Origin: Rhodosorus marinus
Taxonomy: Eukaryota; Rhodophyta; Stylonematophyceae; Stylonematales; Stylonemataceae
DNA length: 64,000 nucleotides
Direction: 5' to 3'
Assembly: GCA_029953675.1 (NCBI GenBank)
Contig: JAMWBK010000003.1
Span: 620,001-684,000 of the forward strand
A program made the position numbers and the translations under genes. How positions within the stretch are numbered: position 1 is the stretch's first letter; the number at the start of each line of letters is the position of its first letter. The notes beneath the pieces are model-generated. The model saw only the letters and a list, made by a program, of their open reading frames with translations. It was not told the DNA's origin and did not search any database. This document shows, one piece after another, positions 30,670-42,889 of this stretch.

Positions 30670-32775
30670 CAAATATTTTACAATAGCGGTCTGCTCCTTG
30701 GAACGCGAATTGGCTCCCTTTGGCAGAAAGGAACAATCCTGAGGAACGGCTAATAAGCAGGGCATACATTGACTAGGCGAATGTGGGAAGACCCGATCTC
30801 ATGACGATGTAGGTATTAGAAGGAATTGTCTCCCCTCGGAGAAGACGCGAATCGTATGATTACAATGTCGGCCCCAGAATATCCTTCAGACCGAAACGAC
30901 TTTTTGTGGACACAGCCTCCGACATGTCTCGCGAATGGTATCAGTCTTGCGCTCCTAGAGCTCCCTCCTCGGCGGACTGGGGAGAAAGGTGACGAGAACG
31001 GAAACAAAGAGAGGGACCTTCGGGGGAATTGGCATAGCCTTGTTTCGAGAACAAGCACTCACTAGCAGATCAAGCCTTCTACTTCTGTGTTTGTACAATA
31101 CGGCAAACTCCCTTAGTTCCCTGCGCGTTCTTGCAGAAGAGCCGGACTAGGGGGCGTCTCAAACGCGTGCCCGCTTCAGGTCCGGAGGTCTCATTGTGCA
31201 CTGTTTGCTTTTGCTTGCTATTGCTGCCGGGGGCAGCTACAGAAAGTGTTCTATAAAAAAGCCTTTCTTCTCCTATGTCAACCATGTCCAAAAAACGCGT
31301 ACCGTCCTGGACAATTTGCATTTTCGAGATCCCTCGTACCATCAACAGCCATCTCATCTGTCCGCCAGCACAAACTGAATCGTCTCATAGAAGGCACGTG
31401 GGAGGAAAAATGACCTGGGTGTGTTTTGGCTGTGTTGTGCTCTCTTCTTCCAGTGATGATCTGTCGTTTGGTACGTCCTTGCCATCTAAACGATGGTTCA
31501 TCTCTGGCGCTTAAGACCCAACTCCCACAGCAGCGTTCAGACCTCCTCGGTTCTCGTTTCAAACTTCGGGTGAATATCAGTTGAACCAGTTTCTGACCTA
31601 CAGAAACACGCACTTTCTTCTCCTATGAGATGTGTACGAAGCTTTGTTAGCATTCTTCGTCCACCAGATTTGCGCGACAGGTGCGATCTCTTCAACGCGC
31701 AAGTGAGCATGGATGGGATGATACCTATTGCAGTGTGTTCGCTTGGGGTTTGGGGAGAGTTAGATGACTTTTGCGTAAATTTTGGCGTCGTCTTCTTATC
31801 AGTTTTTTGCGAGGAATTCCTGCTGGGTTAAGTCTCCAGGGAGAAGGGCTAGCTGGATCTGAGTGCCATAGGCATTTTTGCCGAGGAGATTAGGACGACC
31901 GGCGCTCTTCAAAGTGACGAAGCGAGAAAGCGGGAGGGTGGTTAGGGAGAGAGCAGTCGTTTGGTTTGGGGCTGGGAGGAAGTGCGACAAAGGTCCACTT
32001 TGTATTTTTTTTTTTGGTGGGGGGGGTGGTGTGGATGTGGTAGTGTGTTCTCGGGCGATTCCATAGTGAGATTTTTTCGTCACTTACGTAGTATTCTTAT
32101 CGAGGTTTGTCCGCGGGATTGCTAGGTCAAATCTACAGCAAGAAAGCTTATTTGGGTCTTGAAAGCATTGCCTTTTCAGCCCGTGGAAGTGCTGACCGGC
32201 TGGTGGTGAGGGTCTGGATCTTTAGTTGTTCCTTTTTAGGTTAGGTTGTTGTAGGTGCGCAGGTGGTAGAAACCATTAGTGGCGATTCTTCGTTTTTGAG
32301 GAAAGGCCCTGTCTTGTTAGAAGAAGTTGATCGTGAATCTCTAGAGCAGAACAGGTTTTTTTTTGTGGTTTGGGCGGAGGAGGGTTGGGAAGGAATGGCT
32401 TTGGGGCTGTGAGCGCCTTGTTTCGGTTGTCCTCGATTCTGTTTTGTTTGCTTGTTTGCTTTGCGAATTTGGTGGTCTCGTGGCAAAGGTCGTGGGTTGC
32501 TCAAGACGAGAGAAAAGGTTCACTTGAAGAACCGATGTTAACTCATTCGTGTAAGCTCTAGTTTGGAGGGATGGTGATTAGCGTGTTTTCTTTGAGGATC
32601 TTTTGAGAATCTTATTTTCTAGACGGATTCTGTGATTTCGTGCTTGTGATTGGTTTGGTTTCTTAGGAAGTTATTTGTTTTTTTTGCCGTCTTGTTGTTG
32701 TGGGGCTTCGCTTTGTTTTGAGTTGGGGTGAACTTATTTCGAAGCAGTCGTGTTAGAAAATCGGAGTCGTACACG
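30670..32775. other. Intergenic, tRNA-Gly to 4E-T-like gene
   Basis: No supported gene. The last few hundred bases before 32776 are T/G-rich and probably the promoter and leader of the downstream gene. Confidence 0.45.
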
Positions 32776-34603
32776 ATGGGGAGTACCAGATTCCGATATG
32801 GAAAGATGGAGATGCTGAGAGTGCGCCAGTCAGCGCTCGTTTCGAAGCCGGATCCAGAAGAATTCGGAATTGCCTACTCGGAAGGAGCCGGTGAGAGGTG
32901 GGACGTCCGCTTGCTTCCAGACGGGAGGCTAAAACCTGAGGTTTTTGATGAGCAAGCGAGTACGGTGCGGGACGATCTCCGAGGATTTCCCAAGTCCCCT
33001 GTGATGAGGCAGGATTTCGGCAGACGGGGTAACATGTCGCCGCCGCAAGCAGAAAATGATCCTGGTCGTTTGCTGGTTCCTGTTGACGATACTTGGATCA
33101 AGTCACATCCATTAATAGGTTCGTCCGAAAGCCACAAGGAAACCCTGGCAACGGTACCGATACATATTCTCTTGTAGCTCAAGGTTGAATCTATATACTT
33201 AGGTGGCGGTCTCGAAGATGAACTCGAACCAAATCTATTACCGAGCCCAGGCCCAAGGCGCGACTTGCGGTAGGCCCTCCCAACGGAATCACATCATACC
33301 CGTAGTCTTGGAGTTGAAGTTTCAGGTTCGGTTTTGTTCTATTCTCAGGGGGCTTAGCAGGCGTGCTCCGTCGCCACCACCTGGCTTTTCACAGGTGCCA
33401 AACATGAGCCCACGAGCGAGCTCTCCAGTGGAGAAGAAAAGAATTTATAACAACAGAAGCCCTAGCCTGGGTGCGAGCGAAGCCGGGTTTAATGCTGGGA
33501 AGAAGCGCAACATTGCAAAGGGGCCTCAACCAGGTCAAAATTTCTTCCGAAGAAAACACCCGCATCTGTTTCAGGGCGGTGAAGATCGGTCAAGCATCCC
33601 CGCGCCTATGGCGCTCCCGCCGTCAGAACTCCAGGTTCATATTACAGAGAGACCAGAAACGAACAGTATGTTGGAGGACCTTATGGCACGCCTTGATGCG
33701 AGCTCCATCCAGGACGGGCTGCCAAAGAGCCCGCAGATTGCAGTTCCTGACATTGAATTAACCCAGCATACGCACATCGTGGAACCCAGTACAGAATACG
33801 TTCCAAACGGTGCGGGCGAGCAACTAGGGGTCGCGTTCGATCCTGTAGGAGACATCAACTTCAAGAATTTCTCATGGGCAGGTGGGCCCGCGGAGGAATT
33901 TGGCGATGACAATAGTACCCACGACCAGAGTGCGCCTAGTAGTTCAAGAGCTTTCGGACAGTGGTTTGGGGGACAGGCACCGAATCCTACGGACAGTGCC
34001 GACACTGAAGCAGCAAATTCGGCTCAAGTAATAGAAAACGAAGAGCTTTCCCCGAGCGTCGTATCGTTCTTCAACACTGTGAAAGAGCAGGCGATGATGG
34101 GCTCAACAAACACTGCGCCCCCGGGTTACGGTCCACCAATGCCAGAAGTTCGCGAACGAGAACCAGCGGGAGTTGTTTACGGTGTCCCTCCCGTGCATGG
34201 GGAAGTCGTCTATGAGGAACAGATTATTGCACAGCAGCTACAAGCACAAGCAGTTTACAACGCCCCTTCCATGGGAAACTTGGTGGCTCAAGGCCAGGCA
34301 GTCAGCGCGGAGGACTTCTTCCGTGCCGCCGCAGCCGTGGATACCACTATCAATCCTAGTGGAAACGAGGTTGCGCCGACGCATGCCGGCCAAGAGAACC
34401 CGGCGGTCCAAGATAGCGGGAACAACTTTACTCAAATTGAAATGATGCTCCGGTCTGGCTACAACTCAAGCTATATGGAACCGCAGGGTGACCAAGGAGC
34501 ACAACATCAGCCGGGAGATCTTCCATACCCAGCACATCCGATCACGGAGCCGACTCAGAAGAATGGAGGCGGACTGGAGAGGTGGTTTGGAGATCTGGCT
34601 TAG
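32776..34603 (+). CDS. Putative eIF4E-binding protein, 4E-T-like
   Basis: Exons 32776-33153 and 33203-34603 with a 49-base intron give 592 residues. Near the N terminus, RFRYGKMEMLRVRQ fits the eIF4E-binding consensus Tyr-x4-hydrophobic-hydrophobic with the Arg before Tyr, as in the RYTKEELLDI motif of 4E-T. The rest is largely disordered and rich in Pro, Gln, Ser and Asn. A SRAFGQWFGG segment (near residue 380) recalls the SRFSRWF block of 4E-T, preceded by a DINFKNFSW patch as 4E-T has DFDFNEFF, and the C terminus repeats a WFGDL motif. 4E-T proteins carry eIF4E to P-bodies and repress translation. Gene existence is firm (466-codon open exon); the functional call is inference from short motifs and domain order. 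Splicing is inferred from frame and GT-AG ends. Confidence 0.7.
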
Positions 34604-37337
34604 GGCAATGGTTGAACTATTGGTTCAAAACAAAGACAACCTGGAATGGTTGAAGCTGCTGTCAACATAGAGACTTTGATTTCTCTATTTGTGAGTCGAA
34701 GTCTTCATAGCGGCTTGATCGAAGACCGACGCGGAGGGAGGTGTAAAAAACAGACTTCAAAATGATCCGGAGAACATGACGTGCGGTTCATTGCGGGCGT
34801 TTTGTAAGCGAGGCAGAGCTGTCGTTGGACTTTCAGATTGCTGAAGAGAATGTACCCTAAGTTGATTATCAATGACTGCATCTGTGCCCTACATTCTTGA
34901 AGCCGCGTTCAAGTCTGTAGGCTGTGAGGAGGCGAAAGGAACACCATCCGCTCTTCGTGGCTGGGGACTCGCAAGCCCTGGTTGATATCCAGCTGTTAAT
35001 AGTGCGAAAAGTCCAAGGAAGGTTTTGGGACTTGTTGTGTGCTGAGTAGTAAATATGGCAGTGAATGAAGATGACTTTTACTTCAGTTGCTGACGAGAAT
35101 GGGGAACACTATAATTAGTGTAGCGCAAGTCCCCGCCAAATTCCTTTGAACGAGGTGCATGTTGAGCAACCATCCAAGAATACGTGGGAGCACAGTTGCC
35201 GCGGACAGTCCGCAAGTTGATTACGCGGATCCTCCATTACTTTCGCCTTTCTGAATCACGCTGTTCTGTTCAGATGGCACATTTCCGCATACACATGTTG
35301 CATTGGGATCGTTCCATCGCAGAGTATGGATCTGGAACGTATCATCTGTCTTCTTCGTCCACGTCGTCTTCGATTCTGACGCTTTGATGCTGCTTTATCA
35401 GTCCGAGATCGATTTGTTCTTGTCTCCTCTGCCTGTTGGACATTTTTCGAACAGAAGGCAACGACAATATCGACGATTCAGACTGTGTCAGACTGTGACT
35501 GGGAGTGCCTTGAGCACTATTTCGTTACACGAACTCACTTACCAGGCCGGTACCGATATACAATGGAGGTAACTCCTTACGTTTGCCATTGACTTATCCT
35601 TCAAGTACTTGTCGAGTTGATTTATGCACGGATCAACTCGCCCGCTGTAGTGATAAGGCTCTTGCTCAACGCCTTTTCCCTTTGCTTGAAGGCCTCGCTT
35701 CAGTCCTTTCTTCATACTGCGGTGGAATCCAAAAGTAGCCAGGAAACCGAACGACTCAGAAAATCGCTTATCAAGAAGCGCCTTAATGTCCGAGGAAAGA
35801 AAGGTGAAGAGCCCTTGCAGAAATACCCACCGAACTCCTTCAAATATTGCACCGCGACTTCCATGATATATCTCGCTCCCGTCTTCCTTCTGTTCGACCC
35901 ACGGCCTATCCATTTCCCTTGTGGCGCAGCTCCAAGCCTAACACCCGATGCTGATTGCAGTTTCGTACGAACGATGGCAAAACGCCAACGAAGCGAAGAA
36001 AAACTCTCAGATCATCAGCTTCTATGTTTGTTTCGATGTTAACGGAATTGCCAACTTTCTTCAAAGCCGACCAGTGCCCCAATCTAAGGAGCATAGCCAT
36101 TTCTCCCTAAGCCTTGACCCCACCCACCCCGGGGTTTACTACTGGAAAACTAACAACCCTGGTGGGTGTCCTACGAGATCGAACGGTCCTCTGGGTCTGG
36201 TGAGGTAAAAGTCTAGAGCAATTGAAGAAGGGGGCTGCGGCATGCCGGGTTACCAACACTAAACTGGCTTGTGGATGTGGGTACCAGCCTAGCGTGGAGA
36301 CCGACAAAGCAAAGAATCACCTGGATCAATCGTCTAAGAAACGAAGCAAGAGAAATGCTCCTTTGTTGAAAAAGGTGAACATGCTTCCAGATCGGAATGA
36401 AAATGAGGACAGCCTGTCCAACCCCAAAGCGGACGTGATGGCAGCGCGTCACTCTACCAGCTGCTCCCATCCTGATAGGTACGTACCTATCAATGCTGTG
36501 CAAAACAACCACAACAACATGGTTTTAGTAGTTGAGAGCGTTTTACTGATAAGCTAAGTTGGCGCTACACTCTAGCTAACTCCCTTTCCGACAACCGTTC
36601 AGTCAGACCCCTAGCCTACCCTGAGAACAGAGCAAAACAAGACCGCTGATGGCCGCACACGTCCACCAATTAAAAATCAGCGTTCGAAACGCCACGGAGT
36701 CGAAGATAGCTCCGTGAAGGGAGGCTATCAAAGACGCACTCGTCTTTCCACCCCTCTCCTTTGTCCCAAGCAAACACACCATTCCCAACCTCACCCCAAC
36801 CCCGCACACCACACCCAAAAAGATTGATATTCAATCATTATATGAAGCTCAATTTGGGGGATTTTTTATCGTCCCATAACGATTGATGCAATCATTTTTA
36901 AAACAAGTAATGTTCGTCTTGAATGAAGATTTCAGTCATTTTCGATCATTATTATTTAACGACGACGACGAGTGCTCTCCTCGTGGAGTCACCGGCGATT
37001 GGGGAAGTTGGGGAGGACATTTTTGCTTGGTGGTTGGTTTTTGTTGTGGGATTGAGGATTGCATTCTGTGTGGACTCTGGGGCTGGTTGTGGAGGTGTTT
37101 GTATTGGGCGGGGTGGGGAGTAAGAGGATCTTTCGGTTTAACTTTCCTCTTGTTGTTTTTGTTTTTGCTTTGCATCTTTTTGGGGGGAGAGTGAAGTTGT
37201 TGAAGCTTGCAAGGGAAGAACGAGGGGAAGGGGTGTTTTGGGGGGGGGGTGTGGGCGGAGGGAAGGGCGGAAGTTTGGGTTTAGGTTTTGTTGTTGTTTG
37301 CTTGGTTGGTTTTTTGTGTTTTCGGGGTGGAGTGAGG
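34604..37337. other. Intergenic between 4E-T-like gene and RACK1
   Basis: Two weak coding candidates lie here: the minus-strand frame at 35539-35913 and a Lys/Ser-rich plus-strand frame near 36222-36480. A perfect 18-bp palindrome GATAGGTACGTACCTATC sits at 36474-36491. The last 350 bases are G/T-rich RACK1 leader. Confidence 0.45.
35539..35913 (-). CDS. Uncertain open reading frame
   Basis: A 124-codon frame from an ATG, containing a hydrophobic segment (EGVRWVFLQGLFTFLSSD) and a basic segment (HRSMKKGLKRGLQAKGKG). A GTAAGG donor occurs in frame at codons SMAN near 35583, so it may be an exon of an unrecognised membrane protein. No family match, and I could not connect it to neighbouring exons. 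The alternative frame over the same DNA is also open, so it may be noise. Confidence 0.2.
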   Translation of the reverse strand: MDRPWVEQKEDGSEIYHGSRGAIFEGVRWVFLQGLFTFLSSDIKALLDKRFSESFGFLATFGFHRSMKKGLKRGLQAKGKGVEQEPYHYSGRVDPCINQLDKYLKDKSMANVRSYLHCISVPAW

Positions 37338-38467
37338 ATGGGTGACAATACGCTTCGTTTGAGGGGGTACCTGAAGGGTCATGGGGACTGGGTGACTGCA
37401 GTTGCGACGACTTTGGACAATTCCAAGATCTTGTTGTCTGCGTCGAGGGACAAGACGATCATTGTATGGAATTTGGATCAGGACATGGAGGACGCCAACT
37501 TGTGCGGAACTCCCATGCGGGCTTTGAGGGGCCATTCTCATTTCGTATCGGACGTTGTTCTGTCGTCAGATGGACAGTTTGCTCTTTCTTCGTCCTGGGA
37601 TCACACTCTGCGCTTGTGGGAGTTGAGCACCGGCAAGACAACCCGCAGATTTGTTGGCCACACTGGCGATGTGCTGTCGGCGGCGTTCTCGGCGGATAAC
37701 CGACAGATTGTTTCTGGATCTCGCGACAAGACGATCAAATTGTGGAACACTCTTGGTGAATGCAAGTACACGTTCGCAGACAACGTCCATACGGATTGGG
37801 TTTCGTGCGTGAGATTCTCGCCATCTCCCAACTACCCCACCGTCGTTTCCTGCGGATGGGACAAGGTAAGAACAGAGCGGAGCTCACTGATAGTTGTCGG
37901 GTAGTGCTAGTGCTAGTGCCGTACTGGGAGTAGAGAGTTGCGTCCGATCATGCATTGTACTATCGACCTTTGGTTACGTTGACTGAACCCTTCGTGCGAC
38001 TGTTTCTTACTACCTTTGAACATTTGCAGAAAGTGGTTATGTGGTCGATGCAAAACTTCAAGCCCAAGACTACGCACGGTCTCCACAACGGAATCCTCAA
38101 CGCTGTTACTGTGTCTCCTGATGGTTCTCTCTGCGCATCCGGCGGCAAGGACGGAGTTGCCATGCTTTGGGCCCTTCAGGAGGGCACTCACTTGTATTCT
38201 CTGGAAGCCAACGATATTATCCACACCTTGTGCTTCTCTCCCAACCGATACTGGCTCTGCGCCGCAACGAACTCATGCATCAAGATCTGGGATTTGGAGA
38301 ACAAGTCGATCGTGGACGAGCTCAGAGACGATTACAGCATAAGCTACGGAAGCAAGAAACAGCAGCAAGCTTGTATCTCTTTGGCCTGGTCAGCGGATGG
38401 ATCAACCCTGTTCGCTGGATACACTGATAATGTTATTCGGGTCTGGAGCGTTGGAATGGCCAAGTAA
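37338..38467 (+). CDS. RACK1: RACK1, ribosome-associated WD40 scaffold
   Basis: Exons 37338-37865 and 38030-38467 give 321 residues, as in other RACK1 proteins. The protein is a seven-blade propeller bound to the head of the 40S subunit near the mRNA exit, linking translation with kinase signalling and ribosome quality control. Visible blades include [80 protein letters not shown] and the terminal [11 protein letters not shown]. The N terminus has the [17 protein letters not shown] element that carries the conserved ribosome-contact region. The intron is phase 0 directly after the GWDK of blade 4. The start is the first ATG of the long open frame with family homology. Confidence 0.98.
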
Positions 38468-39575
38468 ACTGGATTCGAACACGATAACTCCTATTTTGTC
38501 TTCTTTTTTTTTACAGTATGTTCGAGTTTGCAAGTCTGCTTCTGAGAGTTGTGACTAGGTATAGGGGTCCGTCTTTCAACTCCATATTAAAACCAACAAA
38601 GTCCTACTTGTGAGCCGTGGCATCTGCTCCTCTCGATCGGATGCTCGTACCAAAATGCATCTCTATCATGATCGTCTAGCCGTTCATCATGCTCAGCGTG
38701 CGTTCAAGTAGATTTGGAGGCAGACGTCCATGGAATATGATCGGGTTGGTGGGTGAAGATCATAGTGAACAGATGAAAACGTGAAGATTTCTCATTTCTC
38801 CTTCCTCAATAAGGTGGATTCTCTTTGAACCCAAACTGTTCATCAGCTTAACGCAACACGAACATGATGCAGCTCTGAATTTATTGAAATTGTGCCTGCG
38901 ACTTGGTCGCCTGGGAGTTGATCATAACTCCGAGTTACGTCAACCTGACTTGGTCACGCAAAGGCTTGCCGACTGGGTGGTCTCCACACAAACGTGATGG
39001 ACTGCTCAGTTCCAATACTCCTGCTTGTCGTTGCATTGAAGACAACTTGGCCTGCAGCCTGCGCCTCGATTGTTTTCCAAAGCCGTGATGCGCGTCACAA
39101 ACGGACAAACATCTTCAGGCTCCATCGTCAAATGTCCACAGACGGGCAAACCATCCGCAAGGGCGATTTCTGGTCAGGTCGAAACGGCATTGACTCGAGA
39201 AACCGTCGAAAGGGCAGCGACTCGAAAAAACGAAATGCTCTGTTCACGTTCTGCGGTGAGCGAATCTTTCTTTCGGAGCGCTTCGGAGACCACCACAACC
39301 GTCCGATCCTATGCCAGCTTGCCACCTAAAGACCTAAACAGATATCTTTTTCACTCCATTCCAGACGAAAGAGAAAGGAAATGCTATGAGCACACGCGAA
39401 AAGATTCTGTCCCATTTCATTTCGGGACAATTCTCGTTGAGGCAAACTTGGGACAAAAGTAGGAGAATTCCGTTGAAGATGATGACAACCTATGCGAAGC
39501 GGTTAGAGTATCCTTCGATGAATGGAGAGACGAGCTGGTTCCTCTGAAGAAATACGTTTTTTTAAGCAGAACAAA
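38468..39575. other. Intergenic, RACK1 to HAD phosphatase
   Basis: RACK1 3' UTR and about 1 kb with overlapping open frames in all plus frames around 38990-39460. None shows a recognisable domain. Confidence 0.45.
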
Positions 39576-40896
39576 ATGGTCGCTGTGATCTTTGATTTGG
39601 ATGGGACATTGTTGGTTTGTGATCGATTGAAACCGTTACTTCTGTGTTCCGATTGGAATCGATTGTTCTGGGGCACGGAAGGGAGACTTTCGCTGAAGTT
39701 TTGATTCTTGTTTTGTTCTGTTTGGATCCTTTATAGGACACAGAGACAATCTACTTGGAAGTAGAGAAGGAGATCGTATCGAATTTTGGCGGTGGTGATG
39801 TCACAGAAGTCACACATAAGTTGCTTGGGACGACGGAAACCAGGACTGCGGAGATTATTATCGGTGAGCTGACCTCTCCGGTCATTTTAGCGTTAGAGAG
39901 AGAAACTAACGAATGTATACCTCGTCTGAATATGCTTGCTTCGCTCAACAGATCATTTCAAGTTCGATCTGACAGTAGAACAGTACCTCAAGGCAAGGAA
40001 TTCGAAACTCCTTGAGATCGTTCATCGGGCTCAACTTCTGCCAGGTAAGGAGAAGCGCCTTTGGAACTGAGTCATAATCCTATCCTAGAAATCATGACTC
40101 AGCGAAAGGATGACACAAATATTCTTAATCGATAGCAATGAGCAGCAATTGATTTTCCAGTACTCAAGAATCCACGAAGGGAGCAAGCTGAGTCGCGTTT
40201 CAACGTTTCGCTTGATTTCGAGAGAGAACTGGAGGTAGATTTGGTTGACTGTCGATTGATCCTCGTCTAAACTCTTCTCTGGTTCGTCTTTGCTTTTCCT
40301 GTGTTTCGATTACCGATGAAGGAGCCGATGAACTAGTTTCTCATCTCGCTAACCGGGGAGTGAAGATTGCCATCGCAACATCCTCGCCCACCGCTTTGCT
40401 CGCTGCAAAGCGGGACGCTCATCCGGAATTTTTCTCAAAGTTTTTAGCGGTAAGAGACACCTCGGGCCAAATGAACTTCGGCTTTGACCACCTTAAAGTG
40501 CTTGCCTCTTCTCAAAAATAGCGGTCCTGGAAAAACCAAAACTCCTGTCAAACTTTCACAGGTAGTCTGCGCTGATGATGTAAAGAGAGGTAAACCTGAC
40601 CCTGAGATCTTCCTTAGAGCAGCAGAATTAATTAATGTCCATCCCAAAGACTGTCTAGTATTTGAAGATGCACCTGTACGTGTCGCTTCGCCTGTCCAAA
40701 TACCACTGCGAGTCCCTCTCTGACAATGTGTCGAAACCACTTCCAGGCTGGCGTACAATCATCACTTGGAGCAGGGATGAGATGTATAGGCTTGAAGAAC
40801 GAGCACACAGAGGCGTCCAAGTATGATGGCGTGGATGAGCTACTTGGGTCTATAACCGAGTTTGATCCAGTGAAGTACGGATTGCCGGCCTACTGA
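39576..40896 (+). CDS. PUDP: HAD-family phosphatase, pseudouridine-5'-phosphatase-like
   Basis: Six exons, 39576-39614, 39737-39863, 39952-40044, 40322-40449, 40562-40675 and 40747-40896, give 216 residues with all phases consistent. HAD motif I is FDLDGT (nucleophile Asp7, acid/base Asp9), motif II IATSS, motif III Lys in KRGKPDPEIF and motif IV VFEDAPAG. The all-helical cap lies between motifs I and II. Overall length, the DTETIYLEVEKEI block after motif I and the terminal FDPVKYGLP element match human PUDP (HDHD1), which dephosphorylates pseudouridine monophosphate. Plant and yeast relatives act on other small sugar phosphates (riboflavin-type GS1, 2-deoxyglucose-6-phosphate, glycerol-3-phosphate), so substrate is not settled. 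The gene is convergent with BET1, 176 bases between stops. Confidence 0.88.
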
Positions 40897-41072
40897 CGGA
40901 CGGAGAGAATGCGATTGTATCCTGTACTTTTCTGTTTTTGTGGTTAGGGAAGCCAATCTGTGTAATCTTTGGTCCATGATTTCTTGTTTGAATTTTTTCG
41001 ATGGCCTCTACTGCCGTTGGGAGGGGGTGGCGACGCTACCACACACAAAAAAGTTCTTGACAAGCTTTACTG

Positions 41073-41653
41073 CTACTTCTTCCGGAGCAGGAAGTAGGCA
41101 AGCAACATAACAATAGTCAATCCAAGGGCAAGATAGCACATTGAATTTACCTTCCCAGACTTTACCATCTCATCCAGCCTCTTCATGGTCTGCCCCAGCA
41201 CGTCGGTAGTGTCGTCAAACTGATTCCCCATCTTGTCCAGCATTTGGTTTTGGTAATCAACTTCATCCCCAATGGTAATGGCAACCTATGGAGCGGATTG
41301 CGAGAACCAAAAAGCACATCTTTGCCGTTAGATAGTTCGTGATTTTCTCTCGCCAGAACAAGAGGCCTACTAGTGGCTGGGTCCAGGAGGGTCTTAAGCC
41401 CCAAATGAGCTAACTTCAAGCTCAAGTACCCTCAAAAGGGAGCTTTCGCTTTGGGATAGAGGTAAAACGCACGTACCGACTTGAGAGTGCCAACTTTATT
41501 GCCGAGGTTGTCGACCCTCTGTTGGTTTTGAGCTTCAATATGCTCCTGCTCCTGCATAGCACCAGCGGACTTGGAACTCGGTCCACTCCCACTCGGTCCA
41601 TCTCTGCTTCCAAACAGAAGCCCTCGGTCCCTCCTATGCGAATCCGCTCCCAT
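41073..41653 (-). CDS. BET1: BET1-type Qc-SNARE
   Basis: Exons 41653-41477 and 41285-41073 give 129 residues. After a disordered Ser/Gly-rich N terminus comes a SNARE motif, from NLGNKVGTLKS across the intron to IGDEVDYQNQMLDKMGNQFD and LGQTMKRLDEM, with the zero-layer Gln in VDYQNQ (about residue 71). A single C-terminal membrane span follows (MCYLALGLTIVMLLAYFLL) and a short Arg-Lys-Lys tail, so this is a tail-anchored protein. BET1 works in ER-Golgi vesicle fusion with syntaxin-5, membrin/GOS and Sec22/Ykt6-type partners. The related SFT1 or plant BET11/12 paralogues are possible alternatives. The start is the first ATG in frame; a non-ATG extension upstream stays open for 12 codons and is not used. 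Confidence 0.88.
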
Positions 41654-42889
41654 CCCAGCCCCGTTTGCCCTTTCGCATGAGCCACGCAAACACCGAAAAA
41701 GCCGTGAGCGTCAAAGGATACGGACCCCAATTTGTAAGGAAAGACGGAACAAAAAAAAAACAGCAACCGGCTCCTCTCAACTTACCTCATTCGAAAATCG
41801 CCAGACATCAACCTCAAGGAGTAGTCTACTGGGACGTCTCTCAAACCTTCATCGAAAGCCTTCCCCCTCCCTCCGGGAAACCCAAAATCCTAAACCACTC
41901 TCCTTATTACGCTCGAACGTTCCTTAACCTTCTAAAATATCTTCCACTACAACCATGTACGAAAGCACCAACAACAACTAACTGTAGAAGAACAACCTCA
42001 ATGTCTGTCGCGGGAATCCAACCAGCTCGCTCCCAGTCTGTAACTTCTCCAGCTGTCCGAACACAACTCCTTCAACAAGCCCCAAACAAGTAAATTCCCT
42101 TCCTATGTGTCACAACGTGGGATACGAAGTAACCGTCCAAAAATAATCTTTACATATCATAATACCCGTGTCATATCATAGGCTAAATTATTTCTTTTTT
42201 TATATTTCTAGAATAGCAGAATTTTTTGAGTATTTTTTTGTTTTAGAGAAAGAAATATTTGATTGAAGTAATTATATGCGATAGAATGCTATGTATGCGT
42301 GGCAAGGAAGTAGTAAATTGGGACGCGTCTTGAAAAGCGGTGGACGCCGCAGTTGGGAGTTGTTGGTGCTCTTCGGGGTCCTATTTGGAGATGATAAGGA
42401 TTCTTTCTTGCTTTTACTGAAGTTTACTTCGAGATTTACCCACCTAAGTTGATGGGATGTAGACAGATCCCGTTTCTGGACTTTGGATACCAACCCAGTG
42501 GCGGCCTAAGCCCTTCGAACAGAGAACGCGGGTCATTTCCAGGATGCTTTATTTTTTTTATACTAATAGGGCTGTCAACATCCCTTGAGTAACAGCTTCG
42601 GGTGGTGGTTCGACTGAACGATAGGACTAGCTCTTGTGACCACCGAACTGAACCCCTCCCGAGGGTTTTCGGCCAGGGCCTGCATGGCCTTGGGCCCAAG
42701 CCAGATCCGAAATGAAGCTTTCAATCACGATGAACATCAATGCACACTGCGACAACCATAGCGGAGAAGCAAGAGCTTGTTGTTTCAAAGTATCATTTCA
42801 AGGACAGGACAGTCTGTCAATTTCGACTTTTGCGTAAGGACAAGCTGCGCTGACACGTTCGTTAATTACGAACGTGGGAGAGAACACCA

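Noticed and set aside
33334-33350. A second intron in the 4E-T-like gene ending at TTCTCAG
   Set aside because: It would be about 22 bases, too short, and splicing there would bring a stop into frame.
38990-39460. Overlapping plus-strand open frames in all three frames
   Set aside because: None has a recognisable domain and none connects by splice signals to the HAD gene or RACK1.
41680-42093. Plus-strand ATG frame starting 26 bases from the BET1 start
   Set aside because: Composition is low-information Pro/Thr/Gln, no domain, and it would overlap the BET1 leader. Probably the BET1 upstream region read in an open frame.
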